Source: an uncultured Faecalicatena sp. (GTDB taxonomy: Bacteria; Bacillota; Clostridia; Lachnospirales; Lachnospiraceae). From it: a stretch of DNA of 64,000 nucleotides. The notes under the pieces are model-generated. The model did not search any database and was not told where the DNA came from. It saw only the letters and a program-made list of their open reading frames with translations. Shown here piece after piece: positions 1-8,251 of this stretch (its first letter is position 1; each line of letters begins with the position of its first letter). The position numbers and the translations under genes are program-made. The DNA lies in contig CAOKHZ010000014.1 of assembly GCA_948468385.1 (NCBI GenBank), positions 50,799-114,798 on the forward strand, given 5' to 3'.

Positions 1-1721
1 GCCCCGTCACACTTTCCGCTATTTGTGACTTTAAAGGTCACGCCTTCGTCATTCACGCGCAAGTCGGAATAATCAAACGTGGTATAGGACAAGCCATAAC
101 CAAACGGATATTGCACTTTGACTCCTGCCGTGTCATAATAGCGATATCCCACGAAAATGCCCTCACGATACTCGGAGTTTCTTTCCTTGCTCGGGAAATT
201 GTGATAAGCCGGGGTATCCTCGTATTTTACCGGATACGTTTCGTTAAGCTTCCCGGACGGATTTACCTTGCCGGTTAAAATGTCAAGCATCGCGCCTGCG
301 CCCGCCTGGCCGTTCAAATATCCGTGAAGGATGGCCTTGCACGCGCCCTCCCACGGCATTTCCACCGACGCGCCCGCGCTCATCACGCCGATAATGTTCG
401 GATTGACCTTCGCCATCTCCTCAAGCAACTCGACTTGTACCTTGGGAATCCGCATATGTACACGGTCAAGTCCTTCGGACTCGCTCAGCTCGTCCAGGCC
501 AAAATAATACAGCACCACGTCCGCCTCGCCTGCCAGAGCCAATGCCTCCCGCTTCAGGCCATCGTCCGCCTCGCCGGTTCTTTTATATCCCAGGCCTATC
601 CCGGCCACCTGCAAATCATACTCGCCGATCACTTGCTGCGTCGTTTCCAGCCGCGTCGGGTTTACCACGGAAGAACCTGCCCCCTGGTATCTTGGCTCCA
701 CCGCGAAGTCACCGATAATAGCCACCTTGCAACCTGCTTGTAATGGTAAAATGTCATCCTCGTTCTTCAACAGCACCGCGCTCTCGTGCACCGCTTTTTT
801 CGCCAAAGCATGATGCGCGTCCTTGTCAAAATCATTCGGCCTATTTTTCGCGCTCTCACTCAAAACCAGAATCGCGTCCAACAAGTCGTCCACGCACGCG
901 TCCAACTCTTCCATTTTCAAGCTGCCATCATTCACCGCTGCAATTAATTCCCGCGCCGGGTCAAGTCCGGGAGCCGGCATTTCCAGGTTCGACCCTGCCG
1001 CCACGCCCGCCACATGGTCGTTTGACGCACCCCAGTCGGTGATGACGATGCCGTCGAAGCCCCATTCGTTACGCAGGATTTCCTGCAAAAGATGCTTGTT
1101 TTCATTGGCATAAACGCCATTGACCTCATTGTAACTGGACATGATGGTCTTCGCCTCGCCCTCCTTGACGGCGATTTCAAAACCGGTCAGGTAGATTTCC
1201 CGCAACGTACGCTCGTCCAGCACGGCGTTCATCGCCATGCGCCGAAGCTCCTGCGAGTTCACCGCGAAATGTTTCGGGCAGGCATAAATGCCCTGGCTCT
1301 GGATACCCCTCACGTAGGAGGCCGCCATTTTCCCCGCCAAATACGGATCCTCGGAAAAATATTCAAAATTTCTGCCGCAAAACGGGCTTCTCTTGATATT
1401 GAGTCCCGGCCCAAGCAACACGTGTACGTTCTGCGAGGACGCTTCCTCGCCCAAGGCCTGGCCCATTTCCTCGCCCAAGGCTTCATTCCAGCTGTTGGCA
1501 ATCGTCGCCGCCGTCGGGAAACACGTTGCCGGCAAGGACGCATTGAGCCCCAGGTGGTCGCCTTCCCCGGCCTGCTTGCGCACCCCGTGGGGGCCATCGC
1601 TGCAGAAAATGGACGGAATGCCAAGACGCTTCACGTCCCTCGTCTCCCACACCGTCTTGCCGCTTAAAATGGCACATTTTTCTTCCAGTGTCATCTTGTC
1701 AATGATATCCTGATGTCTCAT
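1..1721 (-). CDS. GH3 beta-glucosidase, canonical domain order (C-terminus beyond window edge)
   Basis: Glycoside hydrolase family 3 enzyme releasing terminal beta-linked sugars from oligosaccharides. The 573 visible residues start with MRHQDIIDKMTLEEK, and no signal peptide is seen, so it is probably cytoplasmic. The N-terminal barrel carries SDGPHGVR, the GRNFEYFSEDP block, KHFAVNSQE and the nucleophile Asp229 in GIVITDW. The second domain carries the likely acid/base Glu414 in SESEGLDR, and the GYGLSYTTF block precedes an Fn3-like start where the window ends. Family members are usually 700-800 residues, so roughly 150-200 are missing. The ATG is fixed by a strong AGGAGGAGG site 5 bases upstream. 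It is the only one of the three GH3 genes here with the usual domain order. Confidence 0.95.
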   Translation of the reverse strand, partial: MRHQDIIDKMTLEEKCAILSGKTVWETRDVKRLGIPSIFCSDGPHGVRKQAGEGDHLGLNASLPATCFPTAATIANSWNEALGEEMGQALGEEASSQNVHVLLGPGLNIKRSPFCGRNFEYFSEDPYLAGKMAASYVRGIQSQGIYACPKHFAVNSQELRRMAMNAVLDERTLREIYLTGFEIAVKEGEAKTIMSSYNEVNGVYANENKHLLQEILRNEWGFDGIVITDWGASNDHVAGVAAGSNLEMPAPGLDPARELIAAVNDGSLKMEELDACVDDLLDAILVLSESAKNRPNDFDKDAHHALAKKAVHESAVLLKNEDDILPLQAGCKVAIIGDFAVEPRYQGAGSSVVNPTRLETTQQVIGEYDLQVAGIGLGYKRTGEADDGLKREALALAGEADVVLYYFGLDELSESEGLDRVHMRIPKVQVELLEEMAKVNPNIIGVMSAGASVEMPWEGACKAILHGYLNGQAGAGAMLDILTGKVNPSGKLNETYPVKYEDTPAYHNFPSKERNSEYREGIFVGYRYYDTAGVKVQYPFGYGLSYTTFDYSDLRVNDEGVTFKVTNSGKCDG

Positions 1722-1752
1722 TTAATCCTCCTCCTACTATGAGCTTGTTATG

Positions 1753-1871
1753 AGCACTTAATGCCTGTATTTCAGGCATTTACGTGCGATACACGTCGTC
1801 GCCGTTAGCGAGGTTTTTTCGAGCTTACCAGACGACGCTTAGTGCCTGTTCTTTAGGCACTTACGTGCGAA
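1753..1871. repeat. Three-hairpin intergenic element with covarying outer hairpins
   Basis: The outer hairpins (about 1761-1779 and 1842-1860) are direct copies of one unit ending in TTACGTGCGA. Their stems differ by a paired change: ATGCCT/AGGCAT in one and GTGCCT/AGGCAC in the other. The centre (1794-1837) is a further stem, CGTCGTC against GACGACG, with inner pairing around a T-rich loop. It lies in the leader of the GH3 gene on the minus strand. It looks like a dispersed structured repeat of the REP type; its function is unknown. Confidence 0.7.
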
Positions 1872-2128
1872 TGTACTCCGCCAACCTCCTTATTGCTTTA
1901 TATTTTATCAAAAAATTATTTGCATGCGCATTTTTTTCACAAACTGTATGGAATCGAGCATAAATCGTCTTTCAGTTGGTAATTTTCCACAAAAATATCC
2001 CTCTAAATTTGTGCGTAATGCCAAATCCAGAGGGAATTCCATACTCCGTACAACAATCATCAAATAACCAACCCATGAACTCTTCATTGTATGATGATGT
2101 TGGGGTAAAAATCTTTTTGCCTCTGTTA
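1872..2128. other. Intergenic stretch, AT-rich, presumed upstream region of the GH3 gene
   Basis: Nothing certain is coded here. On the minus strand there is an AAGGAGG sequence near 1890 with no start codon at a proper distance, and AT-rich sequence that could hold a promoter, but no convincing -35/-10 pair was found. A minus frame continues past the neighbouring gene's stop with a plausible-looking tail (MGWLFDDCCTEYGI), but it has no start of its own and is not recognised. Confidence 0.4.
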
Positions 2129-2566
2129 TTATTGAATTTTAAGGACAGCTTTTGCAAACTGTTCCTTAATCTCCTCCGCCGCGACACCGGCTGAAAGGGT
2201 ATGCAGTGTATCATAGCACTTTAAAACACGCTCGACATCATATGCTTTTAGCACGTCTTCCGGCTTTATATTCTCCTGATAAGACAAGTACGTAAACATA
2301 TAGCCCCCCCAATACATCACCTCCGACATCTTTACCTCATTCGCCTTTGCATCTTCCGACTTCAATCCATACTCCAATTCAATCGAATGGAGAAGATATT
2401 GCTTGCTCTGCGCCACGTCATGGAAATCCCAACGATAAAGATTATCTGCCGTCTTTGAATTCAGCCAGAGCTTCGTAAAAGCAATCGGCTCATATCCTTT
2501 TATCGCGGAAAGTTCAAAAACCCCGCCAACCTTTCTACATATTGCCTTTTCCTCAAAATCAGGCAT
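2129..2566 (-). CDS. Small protein of unknown function
   Basis: A 145-residue soluble, mildly acidic protein with no membrane segment or signal peptide. I do not recognise a named domain. The central part (FHDVAQSKQYLLHSIELEYGL) and the tail with a YMFTYLSYQ segment followed by LKCYDTLHTLSAGVA resemble small Clostridia proteins often found beside DUF3791/DUF3990-type toxin-like genes. This is a memory-based impression, not a proven match. The start is set at MPDFEEK because AAGGAGGT lies 7 bases upstream; the longer reading would begin before that site. It lies downstream of the DUF4132 gene on the same strand (about 75 bases), so cotranscription is possible. Confidence 0.75.
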   Translation of the reverse strand: MPDFEEKAICRKVGGVFELSAIKGYEPIAFTKLWLNSKTADNLYRWDFHDVAQSKQYLLHSIELEYGLKSEDAKANEVKMSEVMYWGGYMFTYLSYQENIKPEDVLKAYDVERVLKCYDTLHTLSAGVAAEEIKEQFAKAVLKIQ

Positions 2567-2642
2567 TACTTTTACCTCCTTCGAATTTCCTCCAACGCCC
2601 GCCTGCATCTTCTTGCCCCCATCACCCCTGCACCGCTGCCGT

Positions 2643-5600
2643 TCATGAATCCTCCCGCTTTTTCGTCACGATTTGGTCGAGTATCGACGGATCCTTTATC
2701 TTTCCATCCTCTGCCAGCAGGATAACCTTGGACAAGATTTCCGCGCTCTTCGGGTCTTCGTCCAAAAAAGGCAGGTATACTTTCCCACGCTTCTGGCTGT
2801 GCACCGCCAGGATGTGGATTGCCGCACCGCCGCTCTGGCGGACGTTTCCACTGCCCAAGTGCACGCTATAATCGTTCAAGCCGCCCTTGATGTTGGCAAA
2901 ATGTCCCTCCACCGTCACGTTGCCAAGCTTCATCAGTTGGCACGTGTATTCGACAATCGTCCTTCGAAGCTCCACCGTGGAGAAGGAGGTGATTGGATCC
3001 ACGCCGCCCACGTAAGACGTGCTGACCGCCAAATCCAAGTCCCGCATCGTCTCCGAGAAAGTGATGGGATGAACTTCCTTTATCGGCACCCGCTTGCCGC
3101 CCTTACGCCTGAAAAACTCCACGTAGTCAATCGCCGGAGCCTCGATGTCGCCCGGTGAGAACCAGTCCGCCTCGGCGAAAAGGTTGACCACCAAGTCTTC
3201 TTTATAATAAATCCGCTCAAGGCCGTTTTCGTAGCTTACGTTCCATCTTCGTCCTTTTAATACCGCCGCCACTTTCTTCGGCTGAATCTGGTATCCGCTG
3301 TAACGGTTCGAGACGGAAGATTCCCGTTCCTCGTCCAACTTCAAGTACAATTCACGGAAGACCTGCTTAAACGGCTGCACGATTTTCTCCTCGAAAATGC
3401 GCTTCTGCCAGACCTGCCAACACCCGCGCTCGTACAAGTCATATGGGTGCGCGATGCGGATTTCCCCGCCGAAGCCGTCAGATGCCAATTCCTCGTAAAA
3501 TCCGATTCGAACCTGCTCAGACGGCTTTGTGTCCGCCACGTTACGAGCAGAACGCACGCCTGATTCCCCGCATTCACAAATCAGCACTAGTTTGGTCAAC
3601 ATTGGCGATACAATAGGGTTTTTATACATAGCATGCAATTCTTCTTCCGAAAATGCCGTATGTTCCTCCATCGCCTGCTCAAGCATTTTCCGCGAGCGAC
3701 GGTACTGTTCCTTCCACTGGGCATGGATTTCCTTCAATTTCAGCACCGTCTCGTCCTTCTTGAACGCCGCCGGAATGGACTTCTGCTTCTTGCCGTTCTT
3801 GCGCACGCAGATTTCATTGTCTCCCTGCCCGTCAATTTCAATCCACAACTCGTACTCGCCGGATTTCTGCGTGCCCGAAGCCGCCGGGACTCCCTCGTCC
3901 GTCAGCGGCCCCGGCCTTTGCGGCTCCAATGCCCATGCGTTCTGCCCCACAAGCTCGCTTTCCATCATCCATGACAGCCTGGTCACCGTCTCGAATCGGG
4001 AGTTGCGCGCCAGGTTCAAAACGGCCATCTCCGCCGCCCGCTTTTCACTTGCCTGCCGCTGCGAGCCGTACTGCTTCGTCTCCTTCACAAACCGCTGCAC
4101 GTAAAGGTAACGCTCCAGCAAATCCTTATCGTCCTCCAGCGGGCAAATACAATAAGCGTTTAACGCGTCCTTGTTGCGCTTTTCCTCGGCCTGTGCCCGC
4201 CATTCCTCCCTGGCCACCTTTCCCAGGCAGGCATCGGCATATTTCCGCGCACGGGTATGGAAGGAATTATCGCACAAAAACTTGGCCGACTGATAGAGCA
4301 GCGCAAACCGCTTCTCGCCCAACCGCTGATAGACCTCGCGGCACCACCCCATGTCGAACGCCCCGTCATTTAATTCCTCCGGCTCCAGCTCGGTATAACG
4401 GGCAATCTCCGCCTTTTTCTGCACATAGTCATACTGTTTCATATGCGCCATGAAATAGTAGCACCCTTCCTTGAAGCCGTCCCAACCAAGCACGTCATTG
4501 ATCGTGTCAATCCATTGCGGCGCGAGCATGGCCGTCTCCACCAGCCGTTTCTCCGAGAATCCGGCATTTTTCAAAACCTCGCCGTCTTCTCCCGTCTCTC
4601 GCTTGGCCTCTATCGGATAGCAATGGCGAATGACGTTCGTAAACACCGCGCTCCGGTCATGAACACCATACGTCTGACGGCAAAAATCCTCGCCCTCCAC
4701 CACGTTCAACGCCAGAACCAAATGCCCCACGCCGCGAATCACCGTCAGATTTTCCACCAGGGCGGTCACCGGAGTGGGCTCGTTCAGTCGCCCGGATTCC
4801 ATAGCAAGCAATGTATTTGTAATTGAATCCAAAGTGTTTCTCAGGTTTTCATATACCTCTTTCGTATAATTTGCCCGAACGTGGCGATAGCCTTCCAAGG
4901 ACATTTTGGGCTTGCCCCAGATTCCCTTTCCTTCAAAATACGCGTCACGGTAGCTCTCGAACAACTGGTTCGTACGTTCTCCCCCATACACGTACGGCCC
5001 CCGCGAGGACGGATCAAAATGCGTGTCAAGAATCGCCTCGCACACCGCCCCGACGGGAATCATCCCAAGGACATGCGCCCGCGCCAGCACGAGCGGCGCA
5101 ACCAACGGCTTATTTCGCACGTTATCCGCACAGTTTATATTATACTCCTTGTACAATTGCATTTCCAAGGGGAACGCCCGCCGGAAATGCGCGTCGTCTC
5201 CCTGGTACAAGTCCAAAAGCCCGCGCAGGAACATGATACTGCGGTTGCCCGCCACCGAGAGCGTTTCCATCACGTCACGATACCCCTTCCGCTGGTAGGT
5301 AAGCGACTTGTGACAAGTATTGACAAGCTCCAAAAGCATCAACGCTTTCTCGAACCAGATTTCCCCCTCCCGGCGCTCCTGCCAGTAATGGGAGAAAATC
5401 GTCTCAAAATGCCCGAAATACGCGCATTCCTTCGCGTCCTTGGAATCAATCGTAAACAATTCGTCCGGCACGTCCAACATTTTTTCCAGATATACGTTGT
5501 CATGCTCGCTCTCCAAAAGGAAGCGAATCTCGAAGATTTCATCCTCGTTCAAATCGTCCTCGGCAAAATACCCCCGCCAAACTTCTGAAAGCGGCAATGC

Positions 5601-7592
5601 CGAAAGCCCCTTCTTCTCCCGGTTGACCGGCCAGAACCGATTGTCCTTCACCTGCCGAAATTCCGATCCCGCGTCGTACTCGTCGTCCTCGTGCCTGGTA
5701 ATGCGCTTGCCCCACAGCCGCAAATACTCCACCACTTTCTGCTTGTTCCATGGGAACATGCCGCTTAAGTCCAACGTTTCTTTCTTAATGAGAAGCCCCG
5801 TCTTTTGCATTTTCAAATGGCTTTCGTAGGGAACCTCGCACGGCTCGTCTGGCGAGTACACCCCGTACCCGCACTCCTTCCCCTTGATTTCCACACGCCT
5901 GCTCTCCGAAGCATGCTCCGTTTCTTCCGGGAAATATTGTGGTGCCTTGGTTTTTAATTCCGCCGCCGACTCGGCAATCGTCTTGACCGAGCTATTTTTT
6001 AACTGCTCGTAAATTTGCACCACGCACTCTTTTTCCTGCGCCGCCAGGACGTTGACGATGCGCCCGCGGGCCGTGGCCTTCTTCGACTTCAATTTGCCCG
6101 CCAGCAAATCCAAATCCTTCCGCGACAATTCGAGCACCTTGTACTCCTTCTCCGCCCACTCCTGCAATTTCTCATTGCTGGCAATGATTGCCTTTAGCAA
6201 AAATTCCTTGCGCTTTTCCTCCGACGCCTTGCGGAAATAGTTTTCCATAAACGTATCAAGCCGCGCATAATATAACGTCGAAGCCGCATAGGGAAGGTAT
6301 CCTTCCACCAATTCCGGCTCCGGGAAACTTTCAATGATTCCATATAGGATGGAACACAAATTTTCCTTGGTAAGCTGCACGAAAAACCAGTCGAACCCCT
6401 TCGAATGGTATTCCTTCTTCGCCCCGTTAATAGGAATGTAGTCGAGCGTCCTTTTGTAAAGATACAAGGCCTGCTCACGGTCAAGCCCCCACCCGCCGCA
6501 AGTTTTCTGGGTACATTCCGCAAAAAATAACGCCATGATCCACTCGTCGTCGCCGTATTTGTCAAAGAAATCCAAGTTTTCCTTGATTTCAAAACAATGT
6601 GTCATCCGCAAATAAATTAACGCGCTCGCCACCACGAACCGCTTCTCACTTCCCAAAAGCGACTTTGCCCGAAGAACCGCCGCCTCTACGTCCGAAACGC
6701 CAATGGCGTACAAGGCCAGGTACACGTCGAGCGGATTCTCCGTCTTTGCAAGACCATCCTCCCGCTCCGACTCGTCCCGCAGAAACGCTCTCATTTTCCC
6801 GAAAATGTAGCGCGCGTCCTTCTCCTTCACCTCCGCGTAGCCGATGCCAATCCACGTCAACGCCGCCCGTTGGATGGACGAGAAACGCAAAAGGTTCTCC
6901 CGCTCGATGACGTCCAGAATTTCCAGGAAATAATCCAGATTGTTCTCGTCAACCGTCTCCGCCACGCTCTGGCGCAAGCCCTCCTGCAACTTCGCCGCCA
7001 AAAACAGATTTGTAAGAAGCGTCTGCAGCTCCTTATTGTGGCTTTGTTCAATCGCGATAATCACGTCCCGCGTGATGACCGCCGTGTTATTTTCACTTGT
7101 CAGCACGTCCCTGCAATATCCGACGACCTCTTCATTTTCCTCGAACAATTCCTGCGCGATTACGGGAGATAAGTATGACCCATAAAACAAATTACGGTAC
7201 TCGCCATACACCAACGCGCGCATGTCAAGCCCCGCCCCGTAAAATATGTAAAACGCCCCGACGGCACGCTTGATTCGTTCCTGATGGCGGCTAAAGTCCT
7301 GGCTGCGCACGTCCATCCGAATCAGACCCGTGTTACAAGTAAATTCCGTCATATGCTTAAGATAAGCGCAAAGTTTGGGAGCGTTTTCCTTTAAAAGGCC
7401 ACGAAACTCCTTTTCACTTCTCAAAAATGAATCCACGTCCTTTGCAACGCCCATTTCCTTTATCGTAAATCCATAAAGGTAGCCGCGGTCGCGTACTTCC
7501 TTGACGTACTGTTTTTCCAGCTTCGTGCACGCGGACTCTTGCAAGGTCTTGTTATATTCCCTAAGCCGCCTCACCACTTCCTGATTGTCCAT
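2643..7592 (-). CDS. Giant DUF4132 (MolR-like) protein
   Basis: A 1649-residue soluble protein. The first 600 residues look like helical repeat material. The last ~400 residues carry the DUF4132 region and the highly conserved tail seen in that family: a YVGGVDPITSFSTVELRR block, VHLGSGNVRQSGGAA, HSQKRGKVYLPF and a final KIKDPSIL. The family, which includes MolR-like proteins, has no established biochemical role. The start at MDNQEVV is chosen because GGGAGG lies 10 bases upstream; the upstream MVGGEII reading begins before that site. The 161-residue gene just upstream (57-base gap) is probably in the same operon. Confident on family, agnostic on function. Confidence 0.9.
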   Translation of the reverse strand: MDNQEVVRRLREYNKTLQESACTKLEKQYVKEVRDRGYLYGFTIKEMGVAKDVDSFLRSEKEFRGLLKENAPKLCAYLKHMTEFTCNTGLIRMDVRSQDFSRHQERIKRAVGAFYIFYGAGLDMRALVYGEYRNLFYGSYLSPVIAQELFEENEEVVGYCRDVLTSENNTAVITRDVIIAIEQSHNKELQTLLTNLFLAAKLQEGLRQSVAETVDENNLDYFLEILDVIERENLLRFSSIQRAALTWIGIGYAEVKEKDARYIFGKMRAFLRDESEREDGLAKTENPLDVYLALYAIGVSDVEAAVLRAKSLLGSEKRFVVASALIYLRMTHCFEIKENLDFFDKYGDDEWIMALFFAECTQKTCGGWGLDREQALYLYKRTLDYIPINGAKKEYHSKGFDWFFVQLTKENLCSILYGIIESFPEPELVEGYLPYAASTLYYARLDTFMENYFRKASEEKRKEFLLKAIIASNEKLQEWAEKEYKVLELSRKDLDLLAGKLKSKKATARGRIVNVLAAQEKECVVQIYEQLKNSSVKTIAESAAELKTKAPQYFPEETEHASESRRVEIKGKECGYGVYSPDEPCEVPYESHLKMQKTGLLIKKETLDLSGMFPWNKQKVVEYLRLWGKRITRHEDDEYDAGSEFRQVKDNRFWPVNREKKGLSALPLSEVWRGYFAEDDLNEDEIFEIRFLLESEHDNVYLEKMLDVPDELFTIDSKDAKECAYFGHFETIFSHYWQERREGEIWFEKALMLLELVNTCHKSLTYQRKGYRDVMETLSVAGNRSIMFLRGLLDLYQGDDAHFRRAFPLEMQLYKEYNINCADNVRNKPLVAPLVLARAHVLGMIPVGAVCEAILDTHFDPSSRGPYVYGGERTNQLFESYRDAYFEGKGIWGKPKMSLEGYRHVRANYTKEVYENLRNTLDSITNTLLAMESGRLNEPTPVTALVENLTVIRGVGHLVLALNVVEGEDFCRQTYGVHDRSAVFTNVIRHCYPIEAKRETGEDGEVLKNAGFSEKRLVETAMLAPQWIDTINDVLGWDGFKEGCYYFMAHMKQYDYVQKKAEIARYTELEPEELNDGAFDMGWCREVYQRLGEKRFALLYQSAKFLCDNSFHTRARKYADACLGKVAREEWRAQAEEKRNKDALNAYCICPLEDDKDLLERYLYVQRFVKETKQYGSQRQASEKRAAEMAVLNLARNSRFETVTRLSWMMESELVGQNAWALEPQRPGPLTDEGVPAASGTQKSGEYELWIEIDGQGDNEICVRKNGKKQKSIPAAFKKDETVLKLKEIHAQWKEQYRRSRKMLEQAMEEHTAFSEEELHAMYKNPIVSPMLTKLVLICECGESGVRSARNVADTKPSEQVRIGFYEELASDGFGGEIRIAHPYDLYERGCWQVWQKRIFEEKIVQPFKQVFRELYLKLDEERESSVSNRYSGYQIQPKKVAAVLKGRRWNVSYENGLERIYYKEDLVVNLFAEADWFSPGDIEAPAIDYVEFFRRKGGKRVPIKEVHPITFSETMRDLDLAVSTSYVGGVDPITSFSTVELRRTIVEYTCQLMKLGNVTVEGHFANIKGGLNDYSVHLGSGNVRQSGGAAIHILAVHSQKRGKVYLPFLDEDPKSAEILSKVILLAEDGKIKDPSILDQIVTKKREDS

Positions 7593-7621
7593 GATTATTT
7601 CGCCTCCCACCATTCTTACCA

Positions 7622-7647
7622 GTTACTATTCACAGTCGGATAGTAAC
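7622..7647. repeat. GTTACTAT inverted repeat (dispersed family)
   Basis: A perfect 8-bp inverted repeat, GTTACTAT and ATAGTAAC, with a 10-base loop. Related copies occur at 11138-11155, 20143-20176, 50119-50142 and near 63819-63840, all between genes. Confidence 0.7.
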
Positions 7648-7649
7648 CA

Positions 7650-8135
7650 TTACCACAACCTGCCGCTTAGCATGACCAGACGGAGGAACACGACCTGCGC
7701 GTTCTCCCGCAGGGACAGCGGCCGCGACAATTCCGTATATTCCACTCCGTCAACGTACACCCTATAAAGCCCGTCCTTGAAATCCTGGAACAGCGTGTCA
7801 AGCGCCTTCTCCCAATCACCGGGTCGCTCATCGTACAATTCCCCGAACTGGACTTTCCCCAAACGCCCTTGTGACTTAAGTTCCTCCTCGCTCGCATAAA
7901 GCATGCGGGGAGGCATCGCGGACGAATCTGTTTTTCCCTGCCGACTTATCGCTCCCGGCATGTTTGGCTCTCCTCTCTGCCCCGGCGCGTCCGGCCGCCC
8001 ATGCTGTTTTTCAAACTCCACCCGGGCGACGGCCGTCAAAAGTTCCCCAAGCGTCGACGCCCCGGCAATTTCCACGTCCTCATGCCCCAACTCGCGCAGG
8101 CTGGAAGCTTTTTTTCGAATCACCTGGATTTTCAC
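7650..8135 (-). CDS. Small DUF4132-linked protein, possible beta-grasp fold
   Basis: A 161-residue protein of unknown function starting with GTG, supported by GGGAGG 8 bases upstream. The first 45 residues (MKIQVIRKK, then DVEIAGASTLGELLTAVA) have the strand-turn-strand-helix rhythm of ubiquitin-like beta-grasp proteins. A Gly/Pro-rich linker follows, and the C-terminus is VFLRLVMLSGRLW, another strand ending in aromatic residues. The fold is inferred from this rhythm, not from a recognised family. It immediately precedes the DUF4132 gene, with which it probably forms a two-gene operon. Confidence 0.8.
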   Translation of the reverse strand: MKIQVIRKKASSLRELGHEDVEIAGASTLGELLTAVARVEFEKQHGRPDAPGQRGEPNMPGAISRQGKTDSSAMPPRMLYASEEELKSQGRLGKVQFGELYDERPGDWEKALDTLFQDFKDGLYRVYVDGVEYTELSRPLSLRENAQVVFLRLVMLSGRLW

Positions 8136-8251
8136 GCAAACACCTCCCGTCTCTCATGAATGGCGGAACACAAAGCCTGCATCCCGCCATCCCATTGTAA
8201 CCGTCCAGACAATGCCGAACGGTCACGGCATATGCCCATTTACACTTTCAC

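Noticed and set aside
743-1667. Several long plus-strand frames inside the first GH3 gene, and similar frames inside addA, addB and DUF4132
   Set aside because: They are antisense shadows of clear coding regions, rich in Arg/Pro/His, without start signals.
1972-2214. An 80-codon minus-strand frame overlapping the small unknown gene
   Set aside because: Its first third is the shadow of the gene at 2129-2566 and it has no ribosome binding site; the tail is not recognisable. Kept only as a note in the intergenic entry.
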